Part shown: positions 45,840 through 56,665 of the stretch, piece by piece
How the letters are laid out: every line of letters starts with the position of its first letter
Position numbering within the stretch: the stretch's first letter is position 1
NCBI GenBank assembly: GCA_011947345.1
Contig: JAAVTG010000483.1
Location: 54,238-118,237, forward strand
Source of the DNA: Phytophthora quininea
Taxonomy: Eukaryota; Oomycota; Peronosporomycetes; Peronosporales; Peronosporaceae
Length of the DNA: 64,000 bases
Direction: 5' to 3'
The notes under the pieces: model-generated
Databases searched by the model: none
Told to the model about the DNA's origin: nothing
Seen by the model: the letters and a program-made list of their open reading frames with translations, nothing else
Program-made: the position numbers and the translations under genes

Positions 45840-47590
45840 TGGGCGCATAATGACGGCACATGATTGGATAGTTTGAATATTTGAACGAGCAGTTACAAGT
45901 GCGTACAAGTGGGAGTAGGTTTCGGCGCAGCTGCGCTGGACGCGGGAGGTCTACCAAGGAGATGTCTATAGGCTGGGAAGTGCGCGCAAGGGTGATACGA
46001 ATACACCCTTGGACACGGATTTGCACTCAGTCCTGGCCACCCTCACAGTGAAGACAGGTCGCCTCATCGAAGAGGTCAAATCGCCGCACGGAATGTATCC
46101 GTGTGTGCGACCTGTCCCTGCCTTGGTCGCAGAATTAACTGCTGCGATAAAAGACTCCGCCGCACCCGCAGTGAACACCAGGCCACCCTTGCCCGCACAT
46201 TGTGTCTCCAAGATGTTCACATACAAGTTCTAAGACTATGCCGACACGAGTGCGTCCAATGTGACGATGACTCTTGGACGCACATCTGGAGTTGTGATGA
46301 CTCTTGGACGCACATCTGGAGTTGTGATGACTCTTGGACGCACATTGCGTTCCATACATCGACATACGAATTCCAAGTCTACTGTACACCAAGTGCGCCC
46401 AAGGTCCATGATGACCCTTGGACGCATATTCGTCCAGGTATAGAATTGACCATTGGCCGCACATGCAGTTATATGGAGTTCATTATGTGTGTCGACTACT
46501 ATGGAGTGCACATGCGTCCAAGCCCAACCCGCGTCCAAGCCTCAATTGACCTGAGCCTTGGACGCACATTTGTTCCTAAGAAGCCAGTTTGTGTGGAATG
46601 ATTGCGCCAAGTTGACCTTCGGGCAAGAATCCAGTGGAAGTGTCGAGTCGACAGGTTCCCCACTATACTAAGATCAAGATGTCTGTATAAGACTGATTTG
46701 TACCCAGAATCCTGGACACGTAGGACGCCAGAGAATACTTAGATAAAAACAAACAGAGAGTTCGATTTGCCTTGAAACCCCGAAGTGGTCTTCGAAGCAG
46801 GTTTCCTGATAGACTGCGTGCAGGCTTGAAGGACAAGACGGCCCCAGCGTCGCCGGAGCTCCCCACCCGTCAAAGTCAAGTCAAGTTGGGTAGGGGATCT
46901 TAGGCTCGCGCCGAGGGTTCCCCCATTCCATATCCCAGTTGGGCCGTCTTCTCCGTGGGCGATCACCCATTTCATATTCATCCTCCCAAGTGCGCGCTAG
47001 CAGTTAGCGTACAAAGGCAAACCGGAATCGAAACTGCGTTCAAGGATCAAGGGAGGGCCTAGGTTGGCCAGAGTACTCTCAAGCTCCGGAAGGTTACAAG
47101 TGTGAAGGCCAGTGGGCCAAGTGTATTCCCTCGCGAGAGGGTGGTGCGCGTTCGTCAAGGAGTGTCCAAGGTGACCCGAGTGTCTTGGACGCATATTCCT
47201 GAATCTACTCGGCTATAGACCCCCCGTCCAAGGGTCTCAAAGAATAAGAGACGGCTGCATATTTGTGCGTTTGCACATCGGACTCTTTTGTATTGTTGGT
47301 TCTACGTGGAGGAGTTTCTCCTCAGTCAAGGCCCACCCCGTCACCTTCGCCGCAGAAGTGCGTCCAAGGGTGGTCGAGTCCCCAACCAAGTTCTCCAAGT
47401 CCGACCACTGAACCAAGGCTGCCTGGTGGTAAATCCGGTCCGCCAGATCTAGCGATCGAACCCACAGGGATTGCCACAAGGTCACACGCCAAAGGACCCT
47501 TGGACGCAGATTGGCGACTACTGATCTGCGCCCAACCTTCCTTCTCGAGTTAGTTCAAGGTTCTCCTGGGCTACGAGCTTCACCGTCCGC
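45840..47590 (+). mobile_element. LTR-like insertion inside the DIRS recombinase (approximate bounds)
   Basis: It separates the two halves of the recombinase frame. It contains many copies of TTGGACGCA(C/T)AT, including a tandem array at 46,266-46,345, and a block at 47,183-47,500 resembling 36,170-36,510. It has no coding capacity. A long solo LTR of a Gypsy element is the likeliest identity; I could not fix its ends or a target-site duplication. Confidence 0.5.
46266..46345 (+). repeat. 30-bp tandem repeat with CTTGGACGCACAT core
   Basis: Two and two-thirds copies of a 30-bp unit starting GATGACTCTTGGACGCACAT at 46,266, 46,296 and 46,326. Further isolated copies of the core occur near 46,413, 46,553 and 47,180. 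Confidence 0.9.
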
Positions 47591-47599
47591 GGTGCCGCT

Positions 47600-47830
47600 A
47601 TACAAACACCTCCTGGGCGAAAAGTTTCATCGGCCTTCGCCACAGCTGCACTCGGTTCTTGAAAGCCAAGGTGGGAAGTGCATGAATTTGCACCATTTAA
47701 CCCACTGCTTCCACGTTGCTGCGTACTTGAGCACTGACGACGAGGCCAAAGATTTGGCTTGCAGCTCGCTGAGAAGGTTTTGTAGACTTTTCTCCATGTT
47801 GGATGGACTGGTACCTGCTTCCAATGCGCA
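47600..47830 (-). pseudogene. Tyrosine recombinase N-terminal (core-binding) part
   Basis: The minus-strand frame reads SLQNLLSELQAKSLA, then YAATWKQWVKWCKFMHFPPW, the helical SAM-like domain that precedes the catalytic domain in tyrosine recombinases. It follows the RNase H coding end after a frame change. Its continuation is found beyond the insertion at 45,830. Confidence 0.7.
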
Positions 47831-49944
47831 CAGAAGTTAGACCATATTGAAGCGAACGGTTCACTCCAGGATCTGGACGCCGCGTCGGCCATTGTGTTCG
47901 AGACTCCGGGCAGATGTGCGGCAGATATTCGAACGTTGAATACAGCTTCGCCCACACCGATGCCTCGATTTATTTCTTGGCTGGCAGGGCACCGGGTCGA
48001 CAGTTTGTTGCTCCAAGCGACAGCTGAGGCGTTGTCGCTCCAGCGCCGAATGTGTGGGGTACTGGTTATCGAGTGAGAACTCCAATGTTTAGCCCTAGTC
48101 CACAAGGCGATGGCTATACATAAATGTTCCCGGACGTTGATAGAGAATTCTCCAGATGCCATCAGATCGCGCTCCTCTTGATCGAACCGCACTTTGATGC
48201 ATTCGTTTCGCGCTGGGTTTAGTACCGCTAGACCGTCGTCTGAAGCATCCATGTATAAGTGGAAGTCTGGGTCCGGGTTTCCGCCAAACATGCTCAGGGA
48301 AGTTCTGCCAAGTGTCCCGCGCTTAAAATGACGTGAAACCAGTTCAGATCGTCTATCACCTTTTGAGATAATTTGGTTCTTCCGAAGCGGGGCCATTTTG
48401 CGATTACCGAGTGAAGTTGTTGGAAAAAGGGCTTTGCTGATCTCAAACAGAGCGTGATGTATCGAAGGCTCCCCAGGACTTTTTCCAGTTCGTTGCGAGT
48501 TGCAGTGTTTCGATCGAGTAAGACCATGATGCGACGGATTCCTTTGTCGATCTTCTCTTGGGGCATTGAAAGCGTCCGGTTAGCGGTGTCCCAGATCAGA
48601 CCGAGGGCTTCTAGTCGCGTCGACCACCCCGAAAATTTTGTTTCGTTGATGGCACGTGGACCGAGGATGGCAAGTATGGCGTGGCGTAATGTTGCTTCTG
48701 CTAGCTCTAGACGGTCGGCAGCATCGATTTCAATTAGAATGTGATCGTCTACCCATTCGTAGCCAAAGAATGGGATAGCGTCCAGTGAATCCGAGACCGA
48801 TGCCGGCGAGTTGTTTTCCACGCACCATGAGATCGCTCGCCCGAACACAGCGTAGTACTTTGGTGATCCTGACCATCCGAAGGGCGCTGCCAGGTCGATC
48901 ATTAGTGCGCTGCGCTCTGGGATCAACCCGGCCATCAGGTGGACGTGGCTTGCATGAGTCATCAGGTGACGATACGCGCCTTCACATCGCCCTTGAGAAT
49001 GCAAATCCGGCAGCCGGGGTAATTGGCGGCCAGATATTCAATGCGTTGTGCGAGGATTGTAACATACTGGTAGTCGATGTCAGGCAGGCAGGCTTTGTCG
49101 AGACGGTCGTTTGTTGAAAGACCTGGCGGGTGTGATAGATCATGGATTAGACGGACTTCTGTGCTTGGATCAACGCCAGATTTCTCCACGGCACCAAATG
49201 GGCTACAGCACACCGCCGGCCACTGATCTAACAGTGTTGCATCGACTACGAGGAACTTTCCTGCGTCTTGTCCTTCCCGAATACTTTTAGCGCGGCTTGT
49301 AGGTGGCGTCTAAAGGATTCGTGATTTTTCACTTTACGATCGGTGGGCTTGAGACCAGAAGTCCATTTTGGCTTGATACCGTGAGAGGCGATTTCCAGCA
49401 GTGTTGGCAGGCGAGGATATCCCGCCAGGACGAATTCTAGACGTGCGGGTTCGAGAGCCTTGTTGGGACGAGTGTCACCATATGACTCGTTGCGGATTAG
49501 TTGAACCGTTTTGTCGAGTGACAAACAGCGGTCTCGGATGATGGCAGAAATTGAATTCTTTGCGCACATGTCGATGTCATCTATCGGCGCATCTTGCGAC
49601 GTTGACTTGGAAAATCCGGCGCGCTTTAAGACTACGGACGTCCGGGATTCCTCCAGTAGTAGACGTTCTTCCAGATGCTGTCGGACGCACGCTTCCGACT
49701 GTTTAGACAAGATCCTGTGTTGAGTTGCTACGGGAGAAACGTTTCTTGTAGACGCGGGAAGTGGACCCGCCGATATTGAGAGTGAATCGGTAGATGGTCG
49801 TTCACTAGACGGACGTGTACGTGATGAGAGATCCGAAATATGATGGAGTGTTGTGCCGGCATCGAGTGACGTGGCGGGTGTCCGAGTGGACGTTGTCGAC
49901 GACGACATTGATAGAGACCGAGAAGTTAACGCGACTGGATTCAT
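47830..49944 (-). pseudogene. DIRS reverse transcriptase and RNase H, frameshifted
   Basis: RT begins about 49,200 (SPFGAVEKSG, VRLIHDLSHPPGLSTNDRL), continues with motif A (KGDVK...) broken by a frame change near 48,965-49,000, and has the catalytic strand as YEWVDDH (about 48,750). RNase H follows with LYMDASDDGL, the Glu in NVREHLCIA, WSDNASAVAW and a C-terminal ADAASR. Upstream, 49,944-49,246 encodes a Ser/Thr-rich linker. Three or more frame changes are present. Confidence 0.85.
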
Positions 49945-49977
49945 GCTCGAGCGGGAAATTACGTGGCCAGCCTGGCG

Positions 49978-51998
49978 TCACAGATTTGCGTGTTCTGTTT
50001 TGACTCCACCGAATTTGTCAGCAATGAATTCCCGAACGCGTGGATCGAGGCTGTCTGGAACGAAATGCGCTCGCGATTTCCCTGTGCAATCGGTGTTGCT
50101 AGATGAACGGCAGCCAGAGTTGGATATGTAGCGAAGACACAGGCGCTTGTCATTTCGTACAGGTAGTAGCGCGTACACATCTGGAGGAATGGCGAATTCG
50201 TTCTTGATGACGCGGTTGACTTTGCGGCTGCTCCTGTCGTTTAGCGATGATCCGCTACTGTTCAGTGCCGGACCTTTGGGCTTCGGCCGAGGAGGCGAAG
50301 ACTGCGACATCGCCTGTTGTAGCTGCGTGATTTGCCTTTGTTGTATCTGGAGGATGATCTGGCGGAGATCTGGGTTGTCGAGGGAGCACTGAAATTTGAC
50401 GGATGAGCCGTCACTGAATCCTGTTTCGAGTTCCACGCGGATATTTTCAAGCAGTGAGTTCATCCAGAACACAACGAGCATGAGATCGACTTGCTGCCAC
50501 ACCATGCCGCGTAACTGTTGCTTCGTGAAGGCGACGAGAGTGTTCACGAGCTCCATTATGGCCGCCGAGAAATATTCAGTGCCATAAATTTCTAGCGCCT
50601 GGAGTGCGTCCAGGACGTCGTCGAGAGACTCCGCCTGAACTGCGGGCGGTAAAGGAACTGCGGCGGAGAAATTTTGCATGTTTACTCCGGCCGTTAGAAT
50701 CCAGACCGCTTTTTCATTGAGCGTTTTCATCGGGGAAATGCATGATCGATAAGCCGCGGGTACCAAAGCTGAGGTCATACGCTCGGACTAGAACACTTGA
50801 TGTGCCGGTGCTGTGGCTAGTGCGTGAATTTGCTTCTGCGGGACGGAAGGCGTGAACGCATACTTGGATCTTGGAACCACTTCGCTGAGTTGCGGGGCGG
50901 GTTGTTGGGATGTACTATCAAAGGCATGGGCTGGCTGGACTGCGCGTAATGCTACTCCGCTATGACTGTGGCTTGGTATCGAGTTTTCGCGTGACGCATT
51001 GGCGGCGTCCGCTTGAAGCTGCAGAAACCGTTCCGTTAGTTCGGGGTGGTTAAGTAACAGATGAGCGATTTGAGTGTCCGTTTGCAAGGTGTCGTTGGCA
51101 CCGACGTTTGATCGCTTGCGTCCGCCGTCGTCTTCCTGAAGTTGAATACTTGCGGAGCGCTTCCGGGATGCGGATGCACGCCTTGATGCTAGATTAGCCT
51201 CTGTAATGCCGACGACGGGCTCCGATATGGAGTTGTCGTCATCATCTTCCATAGGATTGAATAGCGTGAGGCTGTCGGCGGAAGACATCAATCTTGCTGG
51301 TCGGGGAGGAGGGTGGCAGAAAGAAGTTCCGATTGACGCTGGAACAGGCTCGTTGTTACCGTCGACGTAGTGAGCGTAATCGATGGTGTGTTGAAGGGGA
51401 AAAACCGAAGCCTCCCTGGTCGTCGGATCTATCCACGTCCTATCGACATCAAGTTGTGGTAGAGAGGTGCTTTCGACAAAAGCGCCTGCGATCGATGCGA
51501 TGTTCGTTGTCCCCGAGGATGTACCGGAGCCGCAGATGGCGTCGACGATCGCATGACTCATGTCCAGAAGCTCGTCGAGACTCCATTCCGATGTGGAGAA
51601 AGTCAACTCATACAGGAGTAGAGCTACAACGGGGGCAACGGGGGTAATAAAATCGGTTCTCGCTGTGATCGTCTGATCAAGCAGGTTTATCGTTGCTTGA
51701 CCTTCAGATACGGAAACCACTTGCCCGAAGTGATAAGCGTCTTGGTGCTGAACCAGGACGGGTTGACGAAGCAGGGGCCGTGAGTGCTGGAACGCGCTTC
51801 TTGCGCGGACACGGTGCGGTTGAGTAGAGCGGATTTTGATACGACCCAGGTTTCTCCAGCTGCATCGTGAAGACCTTCAATTTGCACCGAGCGAGCGTTG
51901 ACCTTTTTCACCTTGCAGTAGATGGGGCGTTCCCACTTGAAGTTGATCATGTCCGGCGTAACCAGGACGAATGAACGGGTCGATAGCGCTGCGGGCAT
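49978..51998 (-). pseudogene. DIRS gag-like protein
   Basis: It starts at the ATG at 51,998. The frame changes near 51,720 and there is one in-frame stop at 50,788, after which the same frame continues. The C-terminal part has a Cys/His cluster (CLRYISNSGC ... C ... RAHFVP, then EFIADKFGG), similar to the zinc finger at the end of DIRS gag proteins. The middle is Ser/Gln-rich with an acidic-basic stretch (DDDDNSISE, SASRKRSASI). Assigned by position upstream of RT and by the Cys/His cluster. Confidence 0.7.
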
Positions 51999-52300
51999 CT
52001 TGAGTTGAAGGTTGCGGTTAAAGAGCTAGCTACTGCTGGAGAAAACGAAGAATGACGAGGAGCGAGGAGGCCCTTGCAGCCCGGGCGGTTACGCAGCCTG
52101 CCTTGGGACTGAGCAGAGGATGAGATCCTTCTCACACCGCCCAGAAAACCTATTTTGGTTTGCGTGGCATCCCAAAATCTTCATTTTGACCGGGCGGATT
52201 CAAAATGCTCGGAAAACGCGTTCTTGGGCTCAACATAATCCCCAGCAAATTTCACGGCAACCTATATATGGATACACGGGTCTCACGCAAGTGCGTCCCG

Positions 52301-53640
52301 CTCTTACGCGCTCCTCAAAAGTTTCGCTCTAAAGCCACAAATCATGGAATAACTCGGCAATCACTGACCTTCTACGGTGCTAATTTAGCTGGTTGTGTAC
52401 CTCTTATGAAGGTTTATCACGCCCCTGAGGAAATCCGAGGTTCCGGCGACCCCTCTTCTCCGGGCCTCCGGGCCAGATTTTGAGCACTTTTGACCAAATA
52501 TTTACCCATACCATCTAAAGTACGATGTATCTATGTCACAAAACCGAGTAACATGTCACTATTGTCACTAATGTGGGTAGTGACGCATACTTAGGGTCCC
52601 CTACCACCCTCGAACTTATTGAGGGCACGTACTTAGAGTCCGGTCACATCAGTCACTTTGTATGTGACTAGTTGATGGGACTTGGCGTAGGGTCATTTCC
52701 CCCAAAGTGGTGACTTTGTGGCGCCAGCGAATGACTACGAAACGCGTTTTCCCTATATATGTGGAGAGGTGTGTCGGTCGGAAAAAGTTGGAAATCGCTC
52801 TGGGGCGGTTTTCGGGTGCTTCTGATGCGGACAGCCCACTCTGCGAATGATTGTTCAGGCATTTGGTGGTTTTTCGGGTGGTCTTTGCAGGGGCGGTTTC
52901 GGCCGTTTCTAAGATTCGCCCGGGGACAAACGTTAGTGCGGCTGCTGTGCTGGAGAATCCGGCTGTGCAGTCGTGCGCCGTGTTGGTTGAGGTTGTGTTC
53001 GTATGCGTTGTGCATGTGGATATGGTTTTAATTGATGTCGATCGCGTTGCTGTTGTGCGTCTTGCGCCTGTGTGATGCTGGGTTGTGGGTGGGTTGCGTG
53101 TGCTTCGGCGCTTGTGATTCCCGAAGCGCCTGGTGTTGCGATGTGTGCGGGGCTGTGCATCAACGCACTGTCGGGACGCGGTGTGAAGGCGTGCTGCTGT
53201 GGCTACGTGGTGGTTTTGCTGCTGTCTTCGGGCGGCAGTGCCATTTCAGGTGGTCCGTAAGGCGGTGCGCGTTTTGCGCTGTGTTTCCGGTAGAATGGTT
53301 CCTTTGTGAGTAGAAAACCTTGTTTGGCTAGAGGCTTGGTGCCGGTGTGTTGCGGGGACTACAACCCAAAGCGTGCTGGGGTCGGTTTCGTCCTGTTCTG
53401 CGGTGGCTTTCGGGCTGCGGCGGGGCGGGGGTCATTTTCTTGACGTCATTCTGTGGGGATGGATGTCGGGCGAGTTTTGGGCTTGTGTGGGTGGTGGGCG
53501 AGTGTGTGTGCGGTTGGTCGTGCTGCTGGTGTGTGGGCAGGCGGTGGATTGTGCGACTTGATCGTGAGGGACATGGGCGGATATAGGCTGTGAGCCTTAT
53601 TCGTTGATCTCTACCGAGAATCTGACTCAGGTTGTGCACT
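52301..53640. other. Gene-free region with TATA-like box
   Basis: The first 200 bp probably belong to the DIRS end. 52,520-52,730 has repeated GTCACT/AGTGAC motifs. A TATA-like CCCTATATATGTGG lies at about 52,750-52,763. The following 900 bp are G/T-rich on the plus strand, with many short frames but no recognisable gene. Confidence 0.45.
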
Positions 53641-54333
53641 TGGCGTCCGTTGGCGCCGGTCCGCTAGGGTCCAGTGGTGAGTCCGCATTGGGGGTAGCCT
53701 GACTGGTGACCACGCGGCAGGCGGGGAGCAGCACGCCACCACTCCACCCACTACCGAGGGTGTTGAGCTTATACCGTCTGACCCCACCACCTTGGACGCG
53801 TTGGTGGAGCCTCAGGACGAGGACGCGGAGGGGCGGGTGCCACGTTGGAGCAGGGCGCCACGGCGGAGGCTTCCGATGTCTCGGGCCATCCAGACGACGC
53901 AAGCGGGGAGCCTGGCGATGCGGAACACCCGGACATCGACGCGGAGGTTCCGGACGACGCGGAGCATCAAGGTGACGTTGAGGGTCCGTCGTCCGCCCAG
54001 CCAGCAAGCGGGAGTTCGTGTCGTGCCCCGGGGTTTTGACTCCGCTTCAAGAGGAGCGTCGTCGCGCCATCGTTGCCCACAATGAGCAAGAGCTGGGGAG
54101 TCTGAAGGTGTTGTGCCTCTGGCTGTGGAGACTCCAGCAGAGGCGCCTGCTACCACTGTTCAGCCGACTGGGGAAGCGCTTGATCAAGAGCCCCGCGCGC
54201 GGATGGCATTGCGGTCGGGCCACTCAGTTGGAACCGCCAGGAAGTCCAAGCAGAAGAAGAAGGCCCCGCGAACGGCCCCTGGAGTGGTTCCCCGGGGCTG
54301 AGTGAAGAGTCTCAACTGCGCTGGGCGGCTGCT
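53641..54333 (+). other. Acidic/Pro-rich coding remnant upstream of peptidase-like ORF
   Basis: Short plus-strand frames encode an Asp/Glu-rich segment (SGHPDDASGEPGDAEHPD at about 53,880-53,935) and then a basic one (KSKQKKKAPRTAP at about 54,242-54,280). They lie in different frames and probably represent the broken N-terminal part of the following gene. No known domain is visible. Confidence 0.35.
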
Positions 54334-55130
54334 ATGACGATGACCACAGCCTGGTACAGTATTGATGAGATCTGTGACCGCAAAGACTACCGCGCCGAAG
54401 GCCTCGGTATGTGGTACACTACGGTGTACTTGGACGGGAGCGTCGTGGACAATCCTCGGCACGCCTTGGTGGAAGACGGGTTCGGCGAGTGGTGCGACGC
54501 TGTGGACAAGTGGATCGACGTCAACAAGCGTGCGATCACTTTCCAGTCGTTCTGGAACGGCCTCAGGAACTTCGACAGGCTGATGGAGGCGTCGCCCGAT
54601 GGAAACTGTGTGGCAACCGCCACCAACGCCCTTTACGAGCGTCGGGGTCGCCCACCGCTGATTACAGACGCAGTGTGGAGTGCGTTCTTCCGCGAGAAGG
54701 GGTTTGAGAAGAATCACGGCGTGGCGGTGCAGGGGATGGTGGCGTTGTTGCAGTCCCTGCAGGCCACCACGGAAGGCCCCCATATTCACCGTGGGTACTT
54801 CAATCACGCCAACAACTTGTATCATGGGGACGGGAAGGGTGTGGACGCGATTTTTGACTTGAATTTGCCGGTCGGGATGTACCTCGTGGACTGTTTCTTG
54901 GGCGGGAAGTCGAGGCACTGCATGGCGTTGGAGGTGTGGCCGGGGAGACGTACCAAGTGTACGAAAATGGTGTGTGGCACGGGCTCGCCAAGGCGAAGGA
55001 GTACTTCGCGAAGACCGAGGGTGTATACCATGTCGTGTTCGACGACTTGAACCCACCGGAGTTGAAGACCCGCAAGCGTGGCCGGAGCAGCGGCGCCCAG
55101 CGCAAGAGCAAGAAAGCCAAGGCTAACTAG
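54334..55130 (+). pseudogene. Cysteine-peptidase-like (OTU-like?) protein, frameshifted
   Basis: The plus-strand frame has SPDGNCVATATNALY at about 54,590-54,635 and GGKSRHCMALEVW at about 54,900-54,942, a Cys and a His about 100 residues apart in settings that resemble papain-fold peptidases such as OTU (D-G-N-C near the start, His near the end). A frame change follows near 54,945; the second frame ends in a Lys/Arg-rich tail (KTRKRGRSSGAQRKSKK) at 55,130. The frame is open 5' of the ATG at 54,334. Its neighbours suggest a transposon-borne gene, but no polymerase is nearby. The peptidase assignment rests on two motifs only. Confidence 0.4.
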
Positions 55131-55299
55131 GCGCACGGCCACCGAAGCACGTGGGGGGCGCAGTAGTTGTCCAGAATACAACCTCAGATGTGCGAAACGA
55201 CTTGTGTTTTCCGTCATTCCTGGTGGTGAGGAGTCGTAAACACACGGCCATCGCGGTGAGATCTTGAAGAAGTCCTGATGGTAGTAGGGAAAACACGAC

Positions 55300-55377
55300 C
55301 TCAAACTGGCGCAGTGGGGAGGGTGTGAGGATTCCACCCTGAAGGTCGAGGGTTCAAACCCCGCGGGGCCAAAATTT
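55300..55377 (+). repeat. tRNA-like sequence (SINE head or tRNA pseudogene) 1
   Basis: A perfect A box (TGGCGCAGTGG, 55,307-55,317) and a B box (GGTTCAAACCC, 55,351-55,361), followed by GGGGCCA and a T run. The 3' acceptor strand has no 5' partner and the anticodon arm does not fold into a 7-base loop, so this is not a working tRNA gene. A Pol III-derived SINE head fits. Confidence 0.6.
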
Positions 55378-55867
55378 TTCGTGGTCGGACAGGGGATCCC
55401 CACAGTTTTGAAGGCCTGTAGACGTGCTCCCACGCTGTAAGAAGGCATAGCGGAGCTTGGGAAGTAGTGTTTCACGGGTCCGGAGTCGTCTTGCGTGTGG
55501 GTGAGTGTCGGTGCAGACCCACTCACTCACGCACCCACTCACTCCGGGCGCTGATGCGTTCGTCGAAATTGGTGTACTTGCCTTGGGGTGGCCGTGGGGT
55601 TCTACGCTCACTCCAAGGAGGAGGGTGCACTTCCCCGTAAACTGGCATGTCTGCGGTCGTTCGTTTGCATATCTCGTCGATCCAGTTGCTCGCACACGGG
55701 GTCCGTGAGCGGTGTGGAGTGAGGAGCCTTCAACCATTGAACCGTTGCCGTATGGCGAGTGGCGGGTAAGTAGACGGAGCCGAGAACGCTGATTTTCGGG
55801 GTACAAACTCCCACACTGGGACGACGTCGAGATAGGCCTAACTTCCGGTCTGAGTCTAGACGTCGAG

Positions 55868-55949
55868 TCCGACTGGGGCAGTCGGTCCGGTATGGAGGTC
55901 CCACACTGGCAGTCGAGGGTTCGAGTCCCCCAAAAGGGACCGTTTTTTT
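55868..55949 (+). repeat. tRNA-like sequence (SINE head or tRNA pseudogene) 2
   Basis: A box TGGGGCAGTCGG at 55,874 and B box GGTTCGAGTCC at 55,918, followed by a T7 run (55,943-55,949) that would serve as Pol III terminator. It shares GTCGAGGGTTC with the first tRNA-like sequence 570 bp upstream. It cannot form a full cloverleaf. Confidence 0.6.
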
Positions 55950-56185
55950 GCAGAAAGGTGCGTGGGATCAACACCAATTAGGGCGCCCCAGGGCAGGCAA
56001 ATGGTGGTAGTGGTTGGCTATATATATATGGTCGGCGCTACATATGTATCGCACTAAAATGACGTCGCGTTATGGGCTCTATTTTGGGATTTTGCTGCTG
56101 TTTATTTCTGTAGCGCGCTGCTTTTTAGCGCCCAAATTAGTACGACTCGAAACACTATTTTAGGTTATCAGACTATACTGACGGT
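55950..56185. other. Gene-free spacer before satellite
   Basis: Contains an A/T-rich CTATATATATATGG (about 56,018) but no gene or repeat that I can identify. Confidence 0.4.
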
Positions 56186-56189
56186 AATA

Positions 56190-56665
56190 CTGATCACAGT
56201 ATAATGAAACGAAGTGTAACTGGGTTTTTCAGTAAGGCGAACATGATGGTGATACTCTGAGCGAACAGAAACAGGCGCATCCTCCAATCAGCGATCAGCA
56301 ACGAAAACAACGGCTGTGCTCCACCGATTGGGCTGAAAACTTGGGGAAATATGTTTTCATATACGAGGAACATGATGGTGATAGTGCCATGCGACAGAGA
56401 CGGGCACATCATCCAATCAGCGAACAGGAAGGATAACTATGGCTGCACACACCCGTTTGGGCTGAAAACTTGGGAGACTACGTTTTCATACGCGGGGAAC
56501 AAGATGGCGATAGTTTGAAGTGACAGAAGCAGATGCATCGGCCAATGTGCGTTCACAAAAGCCATTGGAGGCATCGTACGCCCGACTGAATCGAAACAGT
56601 GAGTAGATATGTTTCGACGCAAGGTGAACATGCCGGTGGGACTTAACTAAGAACATAAAGAGAGT
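56190..56665. repeat. 129-bp subtelomeric satellite, array 1
   Basis: The landmark GAACATGATGG or a variant recurs at 56,239, 56,368, 56,497 and 56,626, that is every 129 bp. Within each unit there are also a CATC.TCCAATCAGCG-like box and GGGCTGAAAACTTGGG followed by A/TACGTTTTCATA. Units differ by substitutions. A second array lies at 62,255-62,870. Confidence 0.88.

Larger units (their letters stand above)
44540..52300 (-). mobile_element. DIRS-like (tyrosine recombinase) retrotransposon
   Basis: Minus-strand order: gag with zinc finger (51,998-49,978), RT (49,213-48,300), RNase H (48,290-47,830), tyrosine recombinase (47,825-47,600 and 45,830-44,924). RT-RNase H plus a tyrosine recombinase in place of a DDE integrase defines the DIRS order. 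The shared direct-orientation TATATATGG block at both ends favours a split-direct-repeat (Ngaro/PAT-like) over a DIRS1-like organisation. The recombinase is interrupted by about 1.8 kb of LTR-like sequence. Confidence 0.85.

Noticed and set aside
46266..46345. Regularly spaced repeats that could suggest a CRISPR array
   Set aside because: The 30-bp units are contiguous with no unique spacers between them, and the genome is eukaryotic.
54184..55056. 290-codon minus-strand frame opposite the peptidase-like ORF
   Set aside because: Composition is that of an antisense shadow (many His, Arg, Pro), with no domain. The plus frame has the DGNC and RHC motifs.
55300..55377. Functional tRNA gene
   Set aside because: A and B boxes are good, but the 5' acceptor strand does not pair with the 3' one and the anticodon arm lacks a 7-base loop.
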